A DNA stretch of 64,000 nucleotides, from the NCBI GenBank assembly GCA_037043235.1, contig JAWRVZ010000016.1:5873001-5937000 (forward strand). Reading direction: 5' to 3'. The stretch comes from Rhodeus uyekii (lineage: Eukaryota; Chordata; Actinopteri; Cypriniformes; Acheilognathidae). Both the position numbers and the translations under genes were made by a program. Shown in pieces: positions 1-12,500 of this stretch (position 1 is the stretch's first letter; every line of letters begins with the position of its first letter). The notes beneath the pieces were generated by a model that saw only the letters and a list, made by a program, of their open reading frames with translations, had not been told where the DNA came from and searched no databases.

Positions 1-1293
1 AAAACCGTTTACCTGACTGTGAGCTTCAGTGGAAGCTAAACCCGGATCTGAGGTTCACATTATCACTAGATCCCACACAGAACACAAGTGTGTGCTGATG
101 AGTGAAAGGATTTAACATTACCCACTGGAATCCCGACTGCAAGTCAATTATAAATGTTTATCCGCTTGAAAACAAACAAAACGCTCTTCTTACAAATTGA
201 AATTACTTACTGCTCATTTAATAATGTTTTGTTCATTTTTTTTTTATGATTAACCTTTATTGAAGTGAAACTAAAACAATTTTGACAAATTAAATCAATG
301 ATTTATAAATGATAATGTATCAACTAATAACGTCATTTACTAATGATCTCTTTCATTTATTTCAGTATTTACACATTAAGATAAAAAATGCAAGACATTT
401 TTTAGTCATATTTAGTAAACTAGTTCATTACCTAATAACTCTTAAGTGACTGAACGTTATTATTAAGTGTTACCGAAAAACGCTTTTTCTGCCACTCACA
501 ATTCATAACAGATAACCAAATGTAATCAGGAAAAAGTGATGTGGAAGTTTGCAATCAAAGCTAACAGCATTCACAAGAGCACGTATTAACTTTTTCAGAG
601 CAACAAGCTCTTTTCTGCCCCTGAAACATCACCAGATAGCAGGAAATAAATATTGGGGCTTGATTGTGAGCAGAGAACCCTTCACGTGGCTTGAATAACA
701 ATGTCAGTGTTCCCAGTGTCCTGTCCCCCCCCCTCCCTCCTGTACATAAGCAAACAGTAGATGTGCTGACTGCATGCTAACATTAACTTATCCTCCTAAT
801 ACAGGAATTGGAGCGTTCATTACCTTTATCTCAGTATGCCTCTAAAGTGTCTTAAGCCTGGACTATATAAATATAAACAGACTAATTTCACTTAGCATTT
901 CTACTACAAAAATGTGAGAAAACTTAATTTCATTACAGCAAGTCAATCGTAGAATCACACATGGATTAAAATACTCCTCTCTGAATATCATCCAGTTTTG
1001 TGTGTGTATATAACAAAAAATATTTTTCCTACATAGCAAGGTCATGTGTAGAAGATAAAACGCTGTTATATAACTTTGTATACAGTAATATTCTGTTTTT
1101 TAAAAAAACAAGAAACTTGAGTAACTGTGGAAACGCAACATTGATTTAAATTATAATACATGTTTGCGAAGCTTGCATGCAATGCTGAAAACAGTAAAGT
1201 TTCAATAGAGACAGTGTCTACACTTTTTGGGGTGACAAATGGATTATTAATAGCTTTCTCTATATAAAGCTGGAATAGAAGAGTTTTTAAGTA
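1..1293. other. mib1 intron 10, left part
   Basis: AT-rich intronic sequence with homopolymer runs. I see no exon, RNA gene or bounded repeat before the Tigger-like element that begins at 1294. The next mib1 exon was looked for and not seen. Confidence 0.5.
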
Positions 1294-2365
1294 CAGTGGA
1301 GTTCGGTTCTGTCGACGGCCTCGGGGGTTGCAAAAAAGCATCGAGATAAGCGTTTAGCGAGATAACCCATATAACATTTATTAACATACATTTTCCCACA
1401 TATAACCCGCAGAAGCAGATAATCAGCGCTCATATAGCCAGCGGGTTTTGTAAAAAAATCGTTGTCATAACCTGCACCCATAGATTGATTAACTTTTGTG
1501 TGTAAGATCACATTTTGAAATTCAAATGTTGCGCGCATGACGTCAATTATCCATAACTGTTCAGGCTCGGTTCACAGTGCTTGTGCGCGAAATTCATACA
1601 ATAAAAAACAAGACAGAATCAGAACAGAAATGCAGTCTCTCCCGCTGCGCTCGTCCCTTTATGAGTGTTGTGTTGATCATCGGATGAGACGAGAAGAGCC
1701 CGCCCTCATGGCAGCAGAGCCAATCACGTCTTCTTGCATGATGGACAGGTCAGACACCCTATCAGCGCCGGCTGACAGAGCGCCAAAGACAACAACCCTC
1801 GCAAGAACGAAAAAGGAACATTTATTGATGTACATGATGTGAGTTATTAAATGAGAATGTACATGCTCGTGTTTTTGGTGTCTTTTTACACAACAGTGTT
1901 GCCGCGATTTGTTTGAAGAAGCGATCGGCATTCATCTAAAAATTTTTTACATATACACAGTACAGTGTATGTTTGCTAACAACAAAAGGCATATGCAAAA
2001 CCACCACAATTAAAACCACCTTCGATTCTTGACACAAATCTTTAATTATATTCTCCAACAATGCAAACACAAAGATTGCTCACAAAATCACAAAAAAACG
2101 TGCGGGATGCTACAGCGTGTTATCCCTCAGACGAGATCAACGACAGGGAGTGAACCGTGAGCGGACCCTGAACTAGGTACACAAATGTGTAGTGGCGAAT
2201 TTGTCGCTTTTTTGTGCTCGATATATTAGATTTAGGCAACATAACAGAATCGACATTACCCACAAGAAAATAAGACAAATAGGGAGTTTGGCGGTTCCAC
2301 TTCAAAAACGTCGACATAATAGTATTGGCGAGTTAACCGTGACTCGAGATAAGTGAACTCCACTG
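1294..2365. mobile_element. Tigger/pogo-like DNA element with TA target duplication
   Basis: Left end CAGTGGAGTTCGG and right end GAACTCCACTG form inverted ends, with TA immediately outside both (1292-1293 and 2366-2367). About 1.07 kb. The subterminal text, with repeated gagttaac, ctcgagataag and gcgagataac motifs, matches the fragment at 41,183-41,370, so the family is present at least twice. No intact transposase is seen. Confidence 0.75.
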
Positions 2366-2503
2366 TATTTAGTTTTGTGGCTATACTGTTGAAACCGTAT
2401 TTAACATTCATCTTAGTGCATAAAAGACACACCGAAGGCAACATTTCACCCAATCAAACAAGTCACACTGCCAGAAGAAGCAGTATTTCTATAGGCTAGT
2501 TAA

Positions 2504-3249
2504 AGGTGCAGTAAGCAATTTCTGAGAAATGCTGCTGAAAGTGGATAGTATTTTTAGGGCGTTCTCATCAAACAGTGCAAGTACAGTTATCAATATTTCT
2601 GAATATTAAGCGTCTCCAACTATGCCAGAAGCAAGTGGCAAAGAACCCAAACTCTATCAGGTGACAAATAGAGGGGGGAAAAACCAAGGGAGAAACCGGG
2701 CTCAGTCAAGGGACTAGTTCTCCTCTAGTTACAAATAAACAGAGTTTGTGATTCAGCCGCATCACTTATGGTGGGGGAAAAACAGAGAGTGGGGTAGCGA
2801 GTGTATTTAAAGAAAGACTGTCGAAAGAGATTTCTGCGAGACATTACAAAAGAAAAAAGGTCAGAGAAATCCGGTCGAGGGTTACGGTCAGATAAGAGCT
2901 TCAGTATCCACATTGATATTGGAGAAACTTTCCAGTGCTGGAGAGACAAAAGTAGGAAACCGATGCAGAGATTGCATTGTTTCTGCTCCAAATGAGAGTA
3001 ACACTAATTCTGCAATGCTTAACAGAACCAAGACATGGCGGTGACATAGCGTCAGCTACATAAAAAGGACAGTTTTGAGAGTCATTGTTTGTTAGGAGCC
3101 AGTCCTTTTTGTTCTTTCTTATCCCGTTTGCTTTATTAACAACATCATTTTGCTTTACAGCTATGAAGAAACATCCACTCTCGCACTGCGTGCATTTTAT
3201 TTGGCTTGATTTCAAACACAGTATTTCTCAGAAATCGCTTACTGCCCCT
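2504..3249. mobile_element. 746-bp miniature element, TTAA target site (piggyBac-type)
   Basis: Inverted ends of about 27 bp: AGGTGCAGTAAGC at the left and GCTTACTGCCCCT at the right, both continuing into ATTTCTGAGAAAT. TTAA flanks both sides (2500-2503 and 3250-3253). No transposase is present, so it is non-autonomous. The open frames inside are not conserved genes. Confidence 0.8.
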
Positions 3250-3432
3250 TTAACGAACTTCATGAGGCCTACTTGCGACAAGAACTTCTGCTTGAGGTGT
3301 TTGAACTACGAAAAACCAGATTTAAGTGGGTTAAGGTCAGAACTCTAAAACCAATAAACTTTAGGGGAGAAAACAGCCAACAGTGAGCAGAGGTGGTTCA
3401 GGAGCCAGACACAGGAAGAGACGAGTACAAAC

Positions 3433-3540
3433 CTCAGCCTCCAGGTCTACATTATGTTTCAACAGCAGTTTGAGGACATCCACATGGCCATTTTGGCTGG
3501 CTGCCTGCATGGCAGTGTGTCCTGCGCACTGCCCGTTCAC
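3433..3540 (-). CDS. mib1: mib1 coding exon 10: ankyrin repeat; last exon in the window
   Basis: Exactly 36 codons: VNGQCAGHTAMQAASQNGHV (the TAMQAASQNGH core is a classic ankyrin helix) and then DVLKLLLKHNVDLEAE. The acceptor is TTTCCAG and the donor GAG|GTTTGT. The next expected block (DKDGDRAVHHAAF) is not found between here and position 1, so the gene continues outside. Confidence 0.95.
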
Positions 3541-6500
3541 CTGGAAACAAAAAGACATCGCTGATCACATCGTGCATCTCTGATTACGTGTTTGCGTCAT
3601 TCATTACAAAGTGTATATGAGATCGTGTGTGTGTGTGTGTGTTGACATGAGAGTCTAATTGTGATCTGCAATGTTGCGGTAGGCTAAACCAGTGCGCAGA
3701 CATGAATATTAATACTGGAGCCCCTGGTGTATTTGCAGGACACGTCCTGTCCTGCCGAGCATATAATTTGGCCAGTCACCCAAGCCAATCTGACTTCCCT
3801 TCCCGTCCCTCCCTCTGCTCAAAGCAATTACTTGAGTGAGGGAAGGTAGAGCACAGAGCCAGCCGTGGAACAGAATAAACCAAAAACATGTGAGGAAAGA
3901 CTAAAGTATACATACTTTATTTAATAAATGAAAATCAAAAAGGGGGTTTCCGCCCCTCAACAGACCTACAGATCAGCTATGGGGTTTTAGGGTTTCTCAG
4001 AAAATTACATTACACATTTCATTTAAACATTCATACGCCAACTCAAATGTATTTAAATAAAGTCTTTAGGAGGCAAACTGAAAAGTAATTGTATGTTTGA
4101 AATGCTGGATACAAGATATAATTCATGACAGCTAAATAAGGCTTTAAAAAAAACATTTTTGAATAAAACTTACATAATTATATCAAATTAAATACAACGT
4201 GTGATTCTCCATCCCTTGCACACCCTGGAAGGATGGAAATTCTAATTTTAACTAATTTAGGGGAAAAAAATGATACAAATGATAATTTGATTTTCTCTTT
4301 CCTGTATATTGCATTTATTGATTGATTTTAAATTCTTGTCTCAACTACCATTTAAAGTACTAATTGAAATGTATTAAGTCAAGAGTTAGCTTTTTAATAA
4401 ATGGTATTTTCCAATAAAATAAAAGCAGGAGTGAAGCAGGAGAGACTTTAGTTGGTATTAGACTGTAATGGTAAAGGTTGTTAATGTTGCTCGAGCATGA
4501 GAAACTTCGGTCTCCAACAGTTAATGAGAGATGTTGGTGCTGTTTAATTTAACCGTTTATTTCACCTTTGTTTTTATTTTGCTCTTAAGCTCTAGTTAAA
4601 CGGCACAATTCTTCCAGAGGGCGATAGAGAAATTCATTTTTCACAGATGTACTTTGCGATTGTAATCCTGTCCATCTGACAAGTCTATGTTTTTCCTCAC
4701 ACAACTGTGGTACAAATTCCACAGAAAATTAACTACTGTTTTTCAGCAAACGCAGTCTTAATCTAATCCAGCCAAAATGTGAATGTCTGTGATTGCTGAT
4801 GTTGCACTATCCTGACGCATCTACTCATTTTTTTTTACCTACATGACCTTCTGTTCGTGCACCAATCTACAGCACACTTTCATTTCAGTCCAATGTGGAT
4901 GGCATACGAAGGAATTAAAATAATAAATGGAGCCACATTGTAGAAATTGAAAACTAGTGCTGTCCAAATAACCGCTTTAACCACCTTTTGCACTACCTTG
5001 CATTTAAAAGTATTAAACATCATTTGTAACGAATCTTGAACTGATGCATGAAAAAAAAAAAAAAAATTATATATATATTTATTTTTATTTTTTTTGTTAA
5101 CAACGCGAGGTAAAACCGCCGTAAATCTCTTAATAAAAGTATCACTGTGGTGAATGATGGGCTTTGTGAGAGGCTGCCGTTAGGATATTTCCAGTAATAA
5201 TGTGCGCGAAGATGCTGAGCGTTAGGACTTTTCCACCAAAACAAATGCGCGTGGGCGAGGGGCTCCGATACAATGCTCGTATATACAAAGTCACTCGTAA
5301 ACCGAGGTTTTACTGTATATTAATTCCAAGACCTGGAAATCCCCATTTTAAAATTCCCTGACATTTCAGGTCTTCAAAGACCATGGGAATCCTGCTAATA
5401 CCAAAAACCATTTCAAGGATCATTGCAATCTCATTTTTATTTTGGGCTACATTCCAGTGTCTAGTCTCACTATTCCAAACAAAACTCCCTCTCGTTTCCC
5501 TGTAATCAACATGCTGTGCAATCTTTGGCACAATCATGTTATTACTGTGGGGAGACTTTGAGACACTTCTGGAAAGTGATCATTTTCAATCGACAAAAGC
5601 AACGCTCTTCAACAGTTCACAAAACATGAAACCGTAGTTTTAGGAGTACGTACAGATGGCACATACTTGGTTTTGTTCAGTCTCAATTAAAGCAATTAAT
5701 GTGGTCCATATCTTCACACAAACTACTGTTGAATACTTTCAGCATGATAGGGACTCATTTTGTTTAACTCCGAGTTTCAGTTTCATGGGATTTCCATAAA
5801 GAAAAAAGGAAATCTCATACATACAAGAGCAGCCATCATTCTTTGATTGTGCGTTTGATCTGATCAGAGAGATTTCAGAATAAATTAGAGGTACAGAAGG
5901 TCAAAGAAAATGGTCACGCTACAAATTAAAAGTATGCTGCTCACTCAAAAACGCTGCACAAGTGTCTTAATTCTGCCTCGCACTTCTTGTAACAACGATC
6001 ACACTTAATATGGACACATTTTTTCTTTAACCCTTCTTGTAAATTCTATAATTTGGTAAGTTGTGTTAAACGGCCATAGTCATGACTAAATACCAAATCT
6101 AGTAAGGAAACCGTGGAACATACAATCAAAGTATGTATATGTATGTTGTGCGTGTTTTATGGTAGAGCTCTTACGTCTACATCAGGTCTCTTCAGGATGT
6201 CCTCTACTTTGGCCAGGTCGCCATTGGCAGCGGCCTTCACCAGCTCTTCGTTAATGTCTCCAGACTCCTGAGTCTCAAAAAGCTTTTTGAGGAGCTGAGA
6301 CAGACGCTCTGTGGGGACAGAAGGACTCTCTGTCAACACTGCTATAGTCTCATACACAGTACATGATGACGAATCAATTCTGGCAAATGCAATTCAAATG
6401 TCACAAAAAAAAAAATAGCATAACTGTGATACGTCAATAATGATACTTCATTAAAGCTCGTTTAATTTAAAAAAAATAAAGAAACATGTAAGAGCATAAA

Positions 6501-9500
6501 AGCATTTTACTCTAGTTTACAGTACAATTATTACAATAGTAATATATAGGATGAGCGAGTACAGCATTATCTGTATTAACCGGTATGTTATTTTTAATCA
6601 TGCAATTCATATGGGTTGATCAGAAATTGTTATATTTACTGCTGATTAGAAAACTATTAACATGACAGCATCAACATTGGGCTTCAGATCAATGGCTTTG
6701 ATCACGATAACAAATTAACTATATACAGAAATCTTTTTGCAACAATGAATACAACACCTGCGGTTGCAATTATGAAGAAATCATCATTTTTAATCATTCT
6801 TTTTTGCCTGAAGTAAAAAAACTGGTTAAAACCAGCAGATGGTTTATTTAAAAAAAAAAACTTCGACAGGCAGTCGCAGTCTACCAAGCACCACGTCTGA
6901 ACAAACCCCACGTTTACCAGAACTCTACTGATTAATAAGTACTACAAACAAACCAAAATAAAAACAATCCTGAAGCTGAAGAAACCCTAAAACGTTAAGG
7001 AAAAGACCCGTGAACTTGAGTGACAGAGGGAAAGAGAGTTGTTCTCTCTGTTCTGTGTGTGAGTGAGAAGAGCGGGGCACAGCAAATCTGTATGTGTAGG
7101 GGAGGGGCGCTGTGACTAGCCTATCACAGAACGCAGACACAGTCAGCTACCCAATGAGGATTTTTATTCAATCCGAGCCCAGATAGTGACTCGTATTACT
7201 CGTACTCGGCAAAAGTGTCAGTTTAATAAGCCAAAAAAGAATTACTATATGTTTTTTTATATAGATAATCTTCTCAATTGTTTAAAAGATTAATGTAATC
7301 AATCAAAGTTTGATTAATGGTTTACTTTTACAACAAAAGATTATACATTTTTACATGATTTTGTAATTTCCCCCCCAATATTGTGCAGCACTAACTGAAA
7401 TGATTTTAAAACATTTGACTACCAACTCATTTCTAGATCACAATTATCTTTTTTTAAACTATGAAATAACACAAATGAAATAAAGTGCAAGTGAATAAAT
7501 CTCCAAAAGGAAAACAATTCAGTTAAGTGTGACCAAACTTTTGACAAGTTGAGAGTGTGTTGTGTAATACCTCCAGAAGCATTAGTAACCGCAGATCCAG
7601 CAGGGGCCACTTTAGTGACAGCAGCAGGATTGTACGTCCAGGATGTCCCGCACACCTCGACTTTCAGGTCACTGTCAGAGTAAATCTGCTGCACTCTTCC
7701 CACCTTTCCAAGGGTCTGCTCAGGAGAAATCAGAGGCATCTGACTATGTGACTGTCCTAAATGAGATTTATTGCACTTAACACGCTTTCTTTTCCCTCAA
7801 AGCTCAGAAATGGCTGGAATGCTGGACAAGTTTGTGTGCAAGAAATGTGGTGGTCGGAGAAAAACAAATCAATAAGTGTAAGGTCTGGCTCTTAAAATTG
7901 AGATTGGCTCATTTAAAAAGGGCATACCCAAAGGCTCCTCAGCTTGCAGGACCATTTCTCATCTATATTGCTCATAACTGAAGCCATTGGACTTCTAAGC
8001 TTTGTCCATTGAGGACAACAAAAGAGAGGTGTACCAAGAAATATAAACCAAGCACAAAAGCCCAACGCCACTCATATCTCATCAGCTGCTTCATAAAACA
8101 ATTGCAATTGATAGTGGGTTACCAGTGGCTGTAATTGAATGCTCATCTGCCTCTTTAACTCAGTCAGACTGGTCTTTATGACAATGATGAGGTCTCATCA
8201 AGGCCTGCCGTTACTGGTAGCTTTATTTGAGGGAAGAATAGAGAAATTTAAGATGTTCAGAAGTAGCAAATGCCATCTGAATAATGAACAATTCACTTCG
8301 CCGTTCATTATTCTCAGATGTGTTTTACGCAGACTTTGGTCAGATGTATCAGTATGAAAAAAGGTCATTAGGTTCATTAGACAAATCCACTACTCAATAA
8401 TTAAAAAGAAAAAAGAACAAGCTAGTGAATACATTTACATTATGCTTTTGGCAGATGCTTTTACCCAAAGCGATTTACATTGGATTCAAGAAACACATTG
8501 ACATTCTAATCAGTTTTTGCTTTCCCTGGGAATCAAACCCATGACCTTGGTGTTGCTAGTGCCATGCTCTACTGTTTGAGCTACAGGAAAGTACGAATAG
8601 TCGTGCAATTGTGCCAATACGGGTGACACAGGTTTAGATCCTGCAACATGTCCTGAAACACACTCTCACTTTGGCCCCGTTTATAACCGGTATTGAGATG
8701 AGTTTTGCTTGACCAGATCACAAGTAGAAAAGGGAGACACATTTTTGCAAGATCACGCTTAAAGCTGCGAGTGCGTGTTAGAAACCAGGAATGGTGAGAG
8801 AACATTGTGCTTGGTACGTGTTTTGCCTCTTCATTTTTAGTCCTCTCTTCTTATAAAGTAAAATAATCCATATTCTCATAACTCAACCAAAGAGTAATAT
8901 AATGTGAAACATTCACAGAAACAATGTCATGTAATCTTTAAAGGGATAGTTCACCTAAAACCTATTTTGTCATTAACAGACATGCTGTTCCAAACCTATA
9001 TGGCTTTCTTCTGCAGAACAAAAAAAAGACATTTAGAACAAAGTTGCTAAGGATTGATTACTATTGTTTTGTACTCCACAGAAGTCAGTCAGTCATACAG
9101 GCTTGGAATGACATGAGCGAGAGTAAATGGTAATAGAATTGTATTTTCTGGGTGAATATCCCTGTATGGATGAGGTAGGCGACACTCACCGGCAGCATGG
9201 CTTCAGCCCATTCTCCATGTCCTCTCTGGAGTAGTTTGATGCGGTCAATGTCATAGCAGATCTGAACCAAGTCTCCCACCATGAACTGAGAGCTGCCTCC
9301 CTCCGCACCCGCCGCCACCTCTCCACTGCGAACAATGTTTGCCTTGGTGAGCACCGCTGGGTTAAACGTCCACCTAAAACACACACAAAAGTCTTTGTTC
9401 ATTATAACTCAAAAAGGTAAATTCATGCATCCTCAAGCTTCTGGGTTCGATCCCAGGGAAAGCAAGAACTGATTCAATGCGTTTCTTGATTGCATTGTTA

Positions 9501-12500
9501 GTCGCTTTGGATAAAAGCGTCTGCCAAATAAAGAAATACAAAAACCGGAGACTCTTCAGTCTTCATACCAAGATAAAAGTTGTTTTAATAAATGTTACAA
9601 TGCTTATTTTGAGATTTTTGTTTTGTTGTTGAAAAAGCAGTTTTATGCTTTTCATGCGTTTCTTATGAAAAATCTAGATCCACTGATTTACCAATTCAAA
9701 AACGGCTTATTTGGATATTTAAACTACGTATTCGCAAATTTAGAGTTGCAAAGTTTATTCTATTAATTAACATTAATGGGGATAATTCTCAATTAAATGT
9801 TTTTAATAATGTCATTTATTACGCATCCTAATGTCGAAGATATTTTTGACGAAATCTGAGAGTTCTCTGCCCCTCCGTTGAAAGCTACTTTTATCGCTTC
9901 AAACAGTTCATTAAGAGATCGTAAAACTAATCCGTATGAACTGAGTGGTTTAGTCTAAATTTTCTAATCACTTTATAGGATGAACTTAATTAATTTGGGC
10001 TTTTATGCACATTTAAACACTGACCAGCAAACATAAAAAGAAGCTTGAAGCTATTTAATTATTATTCATTTTGAAGTGAGATTTGTGATCATAGTGTATC
10101 ACAGTTTTTTATTTATTTTTTAATAATATACGGCCCATGACGATGTAAAGAGTTTTTTTCAGTGGCGCTGACCTGTTTCCGCTAGGATATTGCACAACGA
10201 TGTCATGGTCTTCATCAATGCCGCACACAGTGCCTGTGGTGGTGAGCGTTTCAAACATGCCATCGGTCCAGCCTCCGTGGCCGTGCTGCAGCGACTGCAC
10301 AATCTCCAGGTCCAAATCAATGTTGACCAAGTCTCCGATCTGCAGACCTCCAGGGTTCCGGTTTCCATTTTGTTCACCTACAGGAGGTCACAGAGGAAAG
10401 ACTGAGATGATCAAGAGAGCAATAAATCAACTAGGGACTTCCCATGGTCATCATCTTCATTCATCTTTCTATTGTGGCTACCCATTTAACAAAAATAATA
10501 AAGAACTGAGAACGAAATTCTGTAATGGCCTAGTCATACTTAAGGACATCTATGTGCTATATGATTTACACAGACAGTGTGCATCAACCTGGTACTTCAT
10601 GACTTTAAACCAAATCTAATTGTGTTTGCTACAAGATTGGTTAAAGGTATAAAGTGGGCTAGTTGCAAATGCAACTTGTATTAATCATAGTTACAAAGAC
10701 AAATCAATAGAATTAAAACCACATTTATTTTCATAGTAACCATTGCAACAGCCATTTATGATTACTACTTACTCAAATAGAGCATGGCAGTAGCAACCAA
10801 GGTCATGGGTTCGATTCCCAGTGAAAAGAAAGTTTACCTTGAATGCAATGTAAGGGGGGAAATTTCTTGTATAACATGTTGAAACTTCTGATATTAACAT
10901 GTATAATGACCGTTAAAAACCACAATTTAAATGTACAGCTCCAAGTTCGAACAAAAGTCAAGTTACAAATGAATGCATTTTGGTAGTGTGAAGTGAAATT
11001 CAACAGATGACCCTTTCATAGTGAGTGGGGAGCAGAGAAAACTGCATTGGGACCCTGTGAAGTGGACCACAGCTTAAGAGTTTGAGCTGTGTGGGACCAT
11101 GTCTTAAAGGGATAGTTTGTCCAAATATTAAAATTCTGCCATCACCCTCAAGTTGTTCCAAACCCATACGGGTTTCTTTCTTCTGCTGAACACAAAATAA
11201 GAGATTTTGAAGACTTTCGGTAACTAGACAGTTAATGGTAGCCACTGACTCCCATAGAAGGAAATACTACAGAAGTCAATGGGTTCCCTACAACTGTCTG
11301 GTTACTGATTCTTCAAAACATCTTCATTTGTGTTCAGCAGAAGAAAGAAATTCATACAGGTTTGGAACAACCTTTTTCAAGACTAATTAACTTGAGTCCA
11401 ACCACTTTTGTATAGAACCTTATGTTACTGGCTTGAATAGCGAAGAATCAATTATGGACTGGGGCCAAAAGAGCTTTTAAACTGGAATGTGTCACTGTAG
11501 CTGTGCATGTTTGAAGATCAGGGCATCTAGTGCTGACATCTAGTGGAAACACCTCATATAATACAATAGATTAAGTTGCAATGATGGGATTTCATTCAAA
11601 CCCATTTCAAATATTATGTCCCTACAAGTATGATATATTTGTATATTAGACATTTGAAAGCTTACCCAACACTGGACAGTGGTCTCGGTAAAAAGTGCCT
11701 CCTTTGGCATCTTGCACGCATTTCAAATCAGACTATAAAAAAAGAAGACGACAATTATGAGAAAGTTGTTCAAACTGTTTTGTGTGCATAAAAATATCCT
11801 TAAGTCTAAACAGTTTCATTGATACAGTTGTCTGTGCTTCATCCTCTTTATCCAAATCTAATTAATAATTCCAGTGGCAGATGGCTGCGCACACCCTCCG
11901 GATACATTGCAAATCACAGACAAAAGCCGCTGCCCAACTGCAAGGCGATTGGCTGAAATTCAGATGTCGCAGAAAGTCTAACAGCCAATGAACGGTCAGC
12001 CGTCACTTCAATAACCGAGGCACGCTTTCTGCAAACCACTCCCATTGCTCTCTTTGCCTTTGGTCTTCATGTTGATTCTCGCTCTCTTGTGGAGAAACAG
12101 AAAGGGAACAGATTTCTTTTATCATGCAGATCGCTCATCCAGCTGCCCCTCACAATGGCTGCCCTGCACATGGCTCTTGTAAAGAAGCCCAGCTTATGGG
12201 TCTGTGTGTGGTGCATTGTGCATGAGGGTGGGGGTTTGGGGTAGCAACACAAAGGCCAGTAAACTGCAGTCTTTTGTGTATATGTATAGTGATGGGGGTG
12301 GCTCACCATGCCCTCGAATCCCACTCGGTAGAGGTTCTTGGCCCCGTTGTCCCAGAGGACGTAGGCTGCGCTGTGGGGGCTAGCAGCACTCCAGTCCTGG
12401 ATCTCTGTCACCTGAAACAGAGGAGGATGGTAAAGGAGAGCAAAGAGAAGAGGAAGCAATCCATGCAAGACAAGTTACTGAACATCCCTCACTTCAGTCA

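Noticed and set aside
8431..8592. tRNA gene, because of gtagctca..gggttcgattcc-like text here and at five other places
   Set aside because: Only the head is tRNA-like; the arms do not close into a full cloverleaf and each is joined to the same non-tRNA tail. They are SINEs.
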